Shown piece by piece: positions 16,201-21,608 of a DNA stretch of 21,608 nt. Origin of the DNA: Planctomycetaceae bacterium (GTDB lineage: Bacteria > Planctomycetota > Planctomycetia > Pirellulales > Thermoguttaceae). The position numbers were made by a program, and so were the translations under genes. Each line of letters starts with the position of its first letter. Position 1 is the stretch's first letter. Where the stretch lies: assembly GCA_031287585.1 (NCBI GenBank), contig JAITST010000271.1, positions 1 to 21,608 of the forward strand, in the 5' to 3' direction. The notes beneath the pieces were generated by a model. That model did no database searches and was not told where the DNA came from. It saw nothing but the letters and a program-made list of their open reading frames with translations.

Positions 16201-19200
16201 TCTCAAGTATGCCGCTGATGATTTGTGTACTGTACTCGTTATCTTTTGCGGAATACGTGTTGTTTCCGCCAAGTATCAACTTGCCTTCACCAGTCTTTTT
16301 GAGAATACCGGTGCCGCTAATCGTGCCGTTGTACGCTTTCGTTGCGATAGGATTGTTCGGATTGGTCTCAATGGTTAGGACATTGTCGGTATTCGTACCA
16401 TTTGCCGCGATTCCGAACTTGATAGTTGAATCCTTTGAACCGTCCAGCGATTTGAGAACTTGGTCTGTGTTGGCAAGGTCAAGAACCGACGAACCCAGCA
16501 AACGTAAAACCGAACTCGATTCCAACGTTTCGCCTTTGTTGTCAGTCAACCGTAACGTCCCGCTATTGACAATTGTTTCACCAGTGTACTGCTGTTGCTC
16601 AGCGAGTACCACCGTACCCGTGCTTACCTTTGAACCCGCAAGACCGATTGTCAAGTTGCCGCCGCCAGTGATTGCTTGCTCGATAGTCAACTGGTGACCT
16701 GTCCTGACATCAAGCGTACCGCCGTTTGTGCCAAGTTTGATGTTACCGTAAATTACGGACGTGTCAGCGCTGGCTGCTGGTTTTGCAACACCGGACACTT
16801 CAATAATGCCGCCGTCAAGCGTGATAAGTTCACCGCCAAGTTGTGTACCGAGTTCTAACGCAATAACGGCACCGTTTGTGACGTTAATAAAACCAATACC
16901 GTCATCAACGCCGTCACTGTTACGGTCGGCAACAACACCATACGACGCGGAATGAGTGTCTTCATACTTCAACTCAAATCGCCCCTTACTGACATTTGTA
17001 ATACCGTAGTATTTCGAATCGCCGGTAGTTGTGTCACCCGCTTCGTTTGTTCCGTAAAGTTGCACGATACCTGTTCCGTCAATGTTAATAACAGAATTTG
17101 CGACACCGGTAATCTGGTCATAAAACTTAACATACGCGGCGTTCGCTGGCGTGATGTTTAGTACGCCGTCCTCCGCCATATAAACCGCGTTACTACCGCT
17201 CACGTCTGTATTACCATCAAACTTTACCGTGTAACCTTTACCCGGCGAGAGATTGACAGTTGAATGATTCTTGTTATCCGCAGGCGGATTTGGATTCGGA
17301 TTATTCGAGTTTGCAACGTAATCCGTTGTACCGCCAATGTACATCGCACCGCCAAGACGTACAGCGGCGTTGCCAATAAATTCTGTTGTATGATTGAAGG
17401 TAATCACAGAACCGGAATTGACAATCAACGCACCGCCATCGTGTCCCGCTGTGTTTTCTTTGAACGACGCTAAGTTGTTAAACGTAAACACCGAATTCAT
17501 CTCGGCATAAATCGCGCCGCCGTCAACTCCGGCTTCGTTACGAAGGAAACCGAGTTCCACAAGTGCTTTCTGCTCGTAATCAAGAGCGGTAGTCTTACCG
17601 CCGACCGCACCGTTAAACGTGAAGATAGAGTTATTAGCAATAATAGCACCGCCATGACGTGTCGCATAGTTATCACGGAAAACGACCGGTGTCCCCTGCG
17701 CAAAGGTGAACGTTGCACCGTTCGACAGCGAACGCTTTTCATATATACTTGTAACAGGCGGGTCGACCACGTTATCATAATACGTCTCTTCAAAATCAAC
17801 AGGCCGTCCGTCAAACAATTTCTGACCAGTCCCATCATCCGTGAGTATATTGCTGTCAAAGAGTTGTTTTAACTCATCTTGACTAAGGTTGTAGGCAATA
17901 TACATTCTATCTTCATAAAATATACTTTCAGGAACATCGTCGCCATAAAACGGATTTCCGGCGACAATCGCACCGCCGTCCGCCATTTTGTCCGGGTCTT
18001 CCGCCGCAAAGTTCCGTGTAAATTCAACGACACCGGATGGAGCGTTAAATGTGAACACGCTCTCATAAGTCGCTAGTATCGCGCCAGCACCGCCGTGACT
18101 GTTACCATCGTCAATATATGTATCCAGTGCGTTTGCAACGTTATCAATAAATCTGATAGTTCCGTTGAACGTGATTTCTGATTGCCGTTCCGCGAAAATC
18201 GCGCCTGCTTGTGTCGCGGACTTATTCTCAATGAATCGCGTTTCACGGGCGGTACCCGAATCGAATTTGAATATCGACCTATCGGCATAAATGGCACCAC
18301 CACCGTCAAGCCACTGGTTGTTTACTCTTTGGATGGGTTCTTGCGAATAGTCCCGATAAGAGCCAAGTGTAAAATTTCCTTCAAAGATGGTCTCACCTTC
18401 AAATGTAAGTTTTGTCCACTCATTTTTTCTCGCATCCACTTGCGTTGCAATATAGTTATCTTTTTGTGCATCCGTCCATGCGTGCCATACGGCAGGAGAA
18501 TTTATTCCTTGTTCAAGACTTGTATAAGCAGCGATTGCCCCGCCAATCTGGTATGCACTATTATTAACAAAAGCAACTACTTTGTCACTACTTGAGCTCA
18601 AGCCGGAATTGAAGAATAACTCTGTTGGAGTAAAAGATACCGCGGTACCATATATGTAAGCATCGTGCGCACCGATTGCACCGCCCATCATGTGTGAATA
18701 GTTGTACGCAAAAACCGTACTAGTCGGATTCATCTTGCTTTTGACAATATGGCTGTGGTCGTTGCCGCTATTAACATTATCCCCTGTACCGAAGTACATC
18801 TTCGCACCACGCGCCGCCATAATTGCGCCGCCAAAACCTGTGATGCTGCTAGTTGCTCGGTTTCCATAAAACTCTACATCTGACGCAAACGACATACTGG
18901 AATATTGTAGCGTGATAGCACCGCCAGCCGACGCGACGTTACCGTAATTGACTTCGCTGTTGTTCAGATATGTTGTATAATACAAACTGTATCCGTTCAA
19001 TCTAACGTCGGAAGTAACAGTTTGTTCTGCGGCATAATTATGATAAATATAACCTGTTATATTGCCGTCTCCATCTAAAACAGGTTCATTATATCCCCAA
19101 TTTTGCACTGCCCCTAAAACCCAAGCCCAGTTGCCGGTATTTTGTGCCATTAAACTCATTTTGAAGTCATTCCGATTGATTACACCACCAGAAACGGAAG

Positions 19201-21394
19201 GTACTACGTACCGTTCAAATGGTCCAAACAATCCAGACGGGCTGTCTTTCACGCCAAATTGCGTATCAGAGCCAAGCCACATTGACCGCAAATAAACATT
19301 ACCAGTATAACCTTCATAGTCATCGAGATACTCCTCTAATGTAGTACTATAGCCGAGAACATCTTGCAACAACCCATCAATCTCACCATTATAGATTTTG
19401 AGTGAACCGTCTCCGAACGCGAACACTTCAACCTGATGTGTTGCCTTATCGAAGGTATGCGCACCATACCCGAAAATCGCTTCATTATCAAAATGAAACA
19501 GCGACCTATCTCCAAAAATTGCACCACCAAGAGCGGCTTCGTTGTTTTCAAATTGTACCCTGCTATTGAATAGATGAAAACTATCTCTGGCATCAACACC
19601 GCCGCCGTAGCCGCCAGCGGTATTACCGGGATTATGTCCGGCATAATCTATTGGAGTTACGCCAACCGATGATACATCTTTAATAAATTGTCCGCCGCCG
19701 AACGACACGGATTTGTCTCTGTTGCTAAAAACAACGTTAGCGTTGGCTTCACTATGAATACCGCCGCCGCTAATAGCATTGTTTCCCGACGACATTGACT
19801 GGTTGCCATAAAATTCTGTTCTATCATTGAAAATCAGATTACCGCCGCTCATCCAAATCGCACCGCCTGCTGACGCACCATTACCGCCTGTTTGCGTATT
19901 ACTGTCGAATAACGCTGTTGAAAGGAAAGTAAAATCAGACGAGACCATCTGGATTGCGCCGCCCGAACTTCCGTTATTACTTATAAACTCCGCCGACGAA
20001 TGGAACGTAAAAGGCGACCTTTCCGCGAATATAGCACCACCCCTACTACCAGAGTTACCAGTAGCCGTGTTATTTTCAAATACAACCACTCCCAAATGCA
20101 CTTCTGAATCAACCGCACCAATAGCACCGCCATTGCCGCCGCCGCCGCGATACCCAGCGATATTTCCGCGAAATGTCCAAATACCTTCACCCTGATTGTC
20201 TGGATTGATACGGGAATTTGTTAAACTGATAGCACCGCCATTGCCATTTGCACTGTTACCAGAACCATAGACACCATCCGAACCGAAAACCATTCTCGTA
20301 TCACCCAACACAATCAATGTTGAGTTATTTGTAAGATTCATAGCACCGCCAGCACCGCTATATGCTATGCCGGATGAGAATATCGCATCTGATTCAAATT
20401 GAAATGTGGAAGCGTCTGAATTAATAAAACCACCGCCAGTTCCAGCATAACCGTCTCTGAATGTATTGGCATAAGTTCCAAGTTGCCCGCCAGTCAACGG
20501 AGTGGTATCTACGGTTGAACGAAAGATGAATGTCGAATTCGCAGCCCAAATCGCACCGCCGGAACCGCCGCCGGTACCGCTATTTCCCCATGGACCTGCG
20601 CTTAATGTGTTTGCTCTGTTCCCTTGAAACAATGTATTTCCGTGAAAAATCGCGGAACTGCCTGAAGCCCAAATCGCACCGCCATTACTGCCCGCGTGGT
20701 TGTTAAGGAAAGTCAACGTTCCATTACCGTTAGGACGATAAGGTGTGTTTTCAGCGTTCATTGAAGCACCGGTGAGACTAACCGCACCGCCGTTTGCGGC
20801 TTCATTGTTGTCGAAGAGCATATCGGTTTCAGTCCATAAACGTCCGCCATTCAAGACAGAAACGGCACCGCCATAGCCGCTGCCACTTCTACGCGAAGCG
20901 TGTCTCAACGTCAACGAACCGGTAACAGTAAACGCAAGGTCGCCCGACACTGAAAACATCGGGTTATAGTATTGATTGTACGAGTTAGCGGCATTATAGT
21001 TGCTCATCGCCTCAATCGTTCTTGCACTATCACCATCAATCCTGACATACCGCTGCGCGTTGATTGTTGGAAATGCTCCATCAATTACACCGGCATTGTT
21101 AGTTGTGAGGTCATTTAACAACGATATTGTATTACCGTTATTAAAATTATAATTGGTGAGGAGGTTGATAGTACGGATTGAGCCCTTTAACGTTCCAGAA
21201 CCGCCATTCCACCACCAATCATTAGCAGGAAAACCGTTCCATGGGTTAGGTATGGTATATCCATAACCCTGCCACCTGTCACCGTTACCGGTGGTACCGT
21301 TGTAAGAGGTAACATCATACTGCGCCCAAACGGAATCGCTCAAAGCAGCAATCAGGGCGACACCTGCCAGAAAGTATTTAGCCGTTTGAGACAT
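13247..21394 (-). CDS. Giant autotransporter with Pmp-like and PATR repeats and C-terminal beta-barrel
   Basis: This 2715-residue outer-membrane/surface protein starts at the ATG at 21394, preceded by GAGG about 10 bases upstream and followed at once by a signal peptide (MSQTAKYFLAGVALIAALSD then SVWA, cleavage at 24-25). The open frame runs up to 21478 but the extra 28 residues are not signal-like. Residues about 170-1350 hold 21 GGA(I/V/L/M) motifs plus about five variants (GGGF, GGGI, GGGV, AGAI), many preceded by FxxN (for example FENNEAALGGAIFGDRS), the hallmark of chlamydial polymorphic membrane proteins and predicted to form a beta-helix. About 1580-2175 carries autotransporter-associated beta-strand (PATR) repeats such as GVGTLVLTAKNNYSGGTIIN. 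Residues about 2430-2715 are an autotransporter beta-barrel (WADATYSDMS, GVMVGLDRKWSASSMVGVFF) ending in alternating apolar residues and a terminal Trp (VWLSFWQKW). The frame is unbroken. Adhesion or surface display is likely; the ligand is unknown. Confidence 0.93.
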   Translation of the reverse strand: MSQTAKYFLAGVALIAALSDSVWAQYDVTSYNGTTGNGDRWQGYGYTIPNPWNGFPANDWWWNGGSGTLKGSIRTINLLTNYNFNNGNTISLLNDLTTNNAGVIDGAFPTINAQRYVRIDGDSARTIEAMSNYNAANSYNQYYNPMFSVSGDLAFTVTGSLTLRHASRRSGSGYGGAVSVLNGGRLWTETDMLFDNNEAANGGAVSLTGASMNAENTPYRPNGNGTLTFLNNHAGSNGGAIWASGSSAIFHGNTLFQGNRANTLSAGPWGNSGTGGGSGGAIWAANSTFIFRSTVDTTPLTGGQLGTYANTFRDGYAGTGGGFINSDASTFQFESDAIFSSGIAYSGAGGAMNLTNNSTLIVLGDTRMVFGSDGVYGSGNSANGNGGAISLTNSRINPDNQGEGIWTFRGNIAGYRGGGGNGGAIGAVDSEVHLGVVVFENNTATGNSGSRGGAIFAERSPFTFHSSAEFISNNGSSGGAIQMVSSDFTFLSTALFDSNTQTGGNGASAGGAIWMSGGNLIFNDRTEFYGNQSMSSGNNAISGGGIHSEANANVVFSNRDKSVSFGGGQFIKDVSSVGVTPIDYAGHNPGNTAGGYGGGVDARDSFHLFNSRVQFENNEAALGGAIFGDRSLFHFDNEAIFGYGAHTFDKATHQVEVFAFGDGSLKIYNGEIDGLLQDVLGYSTTLEEYLDDYEGYTGNVYLRSMWLGSDTQFGVKDSPSGLFGPFERYVVPSVSGGVINRNDFKMSLMAQNTGNWAWVLGAVQNWGYNEPVLDGDGNITGYIYHNYAAEQTVTSDVRLNGYSLYYTTYLNNSEVNYGNVASAGGAITLQYSSMSFASDVEFYGNRATSSITGFGGAIMAARGAKMYFGTGDNVNSGNDHSHIVKSKMNPTSTVFAYNYSHMMGGAIGAHDAYIYGTAVSFTPTELFFNSGLSSSSDKVVAFVNNSAYQIGGAIAAYTSLEQGINSPAVWHAWTDAQKDNYIATQVDARKNEWTKLTFEGETIFEGNFTLGSYRDYSQEPIQRVNNQWLDGGGAIYADRSIFKFDSGTARETRFIENKSATQAGAIFAERQSEITFNGTIRFIDNVANALDTYIDDGNSHGGAGAILATYESVFTFNAPSGVVEFTRNFAAEDPDKMADGGAIVAGNPFYGDDVPESIFYEDRMYIAYNLSQDELKQLFDSNILTDDGTGQKLFDGRPVDFEETYYDNVVDPPVTSIYEKRSLSNGATFTFAQGTPVVFRDNYATRHGGAIIANNSIFTFNGAVGGKTTALDYEQKALVELGFLRNEAGVDGGAIYAEMNSVFTFNNLASFKENTAGHDGGALIVNSGSVITFNHTTEFIGNAAVRLGGAMYIGGTTDYVANSNNPNPNPPADNKNHSTVNLSPGKGYTVKFDGNTDVSGSNAVYMAEDGVLNITPANAAYVKFYDQITGVANSVINIDGTGIVQLYGTNEAGDTTTGDSKYYGITNVSKGRFELKYEDTHSASYGVVADRNSDGVDDGIGFINVTNGAVIALELGTQLGGELITLDGGIIEVSGVAKPAASADTSVIYGNIKLGTNGGTLDVRTGHQLTIEQAITGGGNLTIGLAGSKVSTGTVVLAEQQQYTGETIVNSGTLRLTDNKGETLESSSVLRLLGSSVLDLANTDQVLKSLDGSKDSTIKFGIAANGTNTDNVLTIETNPNNPIATKAYNGTISGTGILKKTGEGKLILGGNNTYSAKDNEYSTQIISGILEINNVASLGSGKVGIFGPATLELNFATSSSTSFFANDVEGFDDGHGYTVGDIMKTGIGRVMVSGNVNLIPNDATNQYAQGNVFITKGTLAVASEAGNDFIAKNIIVGAVRKEDETIESLSNSGTLEIVNKASAHVTNDAQFFNGSTLSITISDPLDSMFDAYGTQVSAPQLVSDDRVLVGENTTLNINIRDVTTLNNGTLRSLVLIHADKGIYKMDTNGLDTASVTGGGENKELFKYLTFGGLAYNAESYTTNSFVVLSTQIKPHYGSEWNGDVSNSGYDYVVSYGLAWYADNELKHGTFNITEQLGEVSVGVLNDSVNLNNVVENAVNGWNGKTLTKEGVGTLVLTAKNNYSGGTIINNGIVKAKYVESIGKGDVSIASGGALQFDLAGSGKVENAISGSGSVIKSGNAKLELKSNNGSGTFTYTGNTIVLGGELYLNGSNRNSSVYVTGNGATFSTVGGGVVDERSRVSSDVVEVGGLYIGGDDNSAGLAYLKPGGDDIGTISVVNNVVFGTDSVFDVQVAADRTFDRVIIGAGAGVANLSGGIINVSAANSSLDFVDNQYLYDGIFVGYFGTTRFKDYNIDGLAGLADYNAELYYSGNSKVSLVLVRKDFTYGGGTHNQNTLARGLDSLILDDDLRNDYRLPLQELRKVSRAEMHAAMNQMAGDIKANALEIGMWDVARPVVDRIKLDPFNLTDMPRYGQTRHNVWADATYSDMSMLGDGNARGYRISRYGVMVGLDRKWSASSMVGVFFGYSNPKLRSDGDEVEANDFQVGVYGGVTTWQQIEVKGYVGVGLQNYNSRRTVDNPLISPTPAQLTAEGYEGNSFIATLEAGKPFTWSWGVVRPVGAIDWSISGVRGHSETGDEYLAGRYEQSTYGRLNVRGGGRIELAQTDLTSLWVQGFIGMKLFGDEAPETKMRFVHAGDKMSPMYVRGSNPGAAYVTFGLGNYWNLNIQKTRQLSIHYDLFMSQRMTNNSVWLSFWQKW

Positions 21395-21551
21395 AATTAC
21401 TTTTCCTCTTCCGTAAGGACAAAATAACGAACGGCATAACCAGAGTAAACGAATCGCTGCCTCCCTGCCGCAATACACCTATTATTACGATAGACCGCAA
21501 GCCACATCGCAAAAATACACATTCCAACGTATCGGCAAATAAATAATGCGG
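21395..21551 (-). other. Leader of the autotransporter gene
   Basis: About 150 bases lie between the probable -10 and the ATG at 21394. A Shine-Dalgarno-like GAGGAAAAG sits just before the start on the minus strand. I recognise no riboswitch, tRNA or small gene here; an in-frame extension of the autotransporter reading frame from 21478 exists but is unlikely to be translated. Confidence 0.4.
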
Positions 21552-21557
21552 ATTATA
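21552..21557 (-). promoter_or_regulatory. -10 box of the autotransporter promoter
   Basis: On the minus strand TATAAT occurs at 21557-21552, giving a transcription start near 21545. No consensus -35 is present 16-18 bases upstream; that position falls inside a dyad (21559-21596), so activation or repression by a bound protein is plausible. Confidence 0.4.
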
Positions 21558-21558
21558 G

Positions 21559-21596
21559 CCTATTTTTACAAAATAATTTCGTTATGTGAAAATAGG
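21559..21596. promoter_or_regulatory. Dyad overlapping the autotransporter -35 region, possible operator
   Basis: CCTATTTTTACA (21559-21570) and TGTGAAAATAGG (21585-21596) are inverted repeats, 11 of 12 positions complementary, separated by 14 bases. The dyad abuts the -10 box and covers the place where a -35 would lie. This spacing suits a dimeric regulator; no regulator gene is in the window. Confidence 0.45.
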
Positions 21597-21608
21597 GAAT
21601 GTAAGACG

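Noticed and set aside
16113..16697. 194-codon plus-strand frame opposite the autotransporter
   Set aside because: It is the complement of low-complexity Gly/Asn/Thr/Ser-rich repeats, which commonly leave long open antisense frames; no ribosome site or family resemblance.
21395..21478. Upstream start of the autotransporter at 21478
   Set aside because: The extra 28 residues would put a Cys/Arg-rich segment before a perfect signal peptide, and a Shine-Dalgarno lies just before the ATG at 21394.
21552..21596. Invertible promoter for phase variation
   Set aside because: The inverted repeats flank only 14 bases and do not enclose the -10 box; no recombinase is nearby.

Overview
The window comes from a Gram-negative-type bacterium with an outer membrane. 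My best guess is a member of the PVC group, more likely a gut- or sediment-type Planctomycetota (or a Lentisphaerota/Verrucomicrobiota relative) than a proteobacterium. The reasons are a secreted metalloprotease-like protein with a C-terminal NPCBM-like module, a lone PTS enzyme I with no other PTS gene, a secreted GH2 glycosidase-like protein, CCCC/GGGG palindrome clusters between genes, and a huge outer-membrane autotransporter whose passenger carries chlamydial Pmp-type GGA(I/L/V) and FxxN repeats. The taxonomic call is inference; no rRNA is present.

Layout. Plus strand, 1-12956: the 3' three quarters of mfd (transcription-repair coupling factor, cut by the window edge); a one-base-overlapping small membrane protein; a sodium:solute symporter behind its own promoter-like site; pgsA (phosphatidylglycerophosphate synthase); the secreted metalloprotease/NPCBM protein; a 358-bp gap filled by a long structured inverted repeat (7039-7273); a secreted GH2 protein; a 70-residue small secreted or membrane protein with a near-ideal Shine-Dalgarno; hisI; ptsI; and a MalY/PatB-type C-S lyase. 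Minus strand, 21394-13247: one 2715-residue autotransporter, convergent with malY/patB and separated from it by 290 bp holding a strong hairpin (13127-13193). The last 214 bp are its leader, with a -10 box and a dyad beside it.

Functionally most of the plus-strand genes are housekeeping (repair, phospholipid, histidine, sulfur amino acid) mixed with envelope and secreted proteins; I see no single pathway joining them. The short gaps from mfd to the protease could allow partial co-transcription, but promoter-like sites before the symporter and hisI argue for several units.

The most interesting items are: the hybrid Pmp/PATR autotransporter and its putative operator; a GH2 protein whose nucleophile position reads serine; an enzyme I with several changed active-site neighbours; the composite inverted repeat at 7039-7273; and a within-gene codon gradient in which AUA isoleucine codons are rare near gene starts and common near gene ends.
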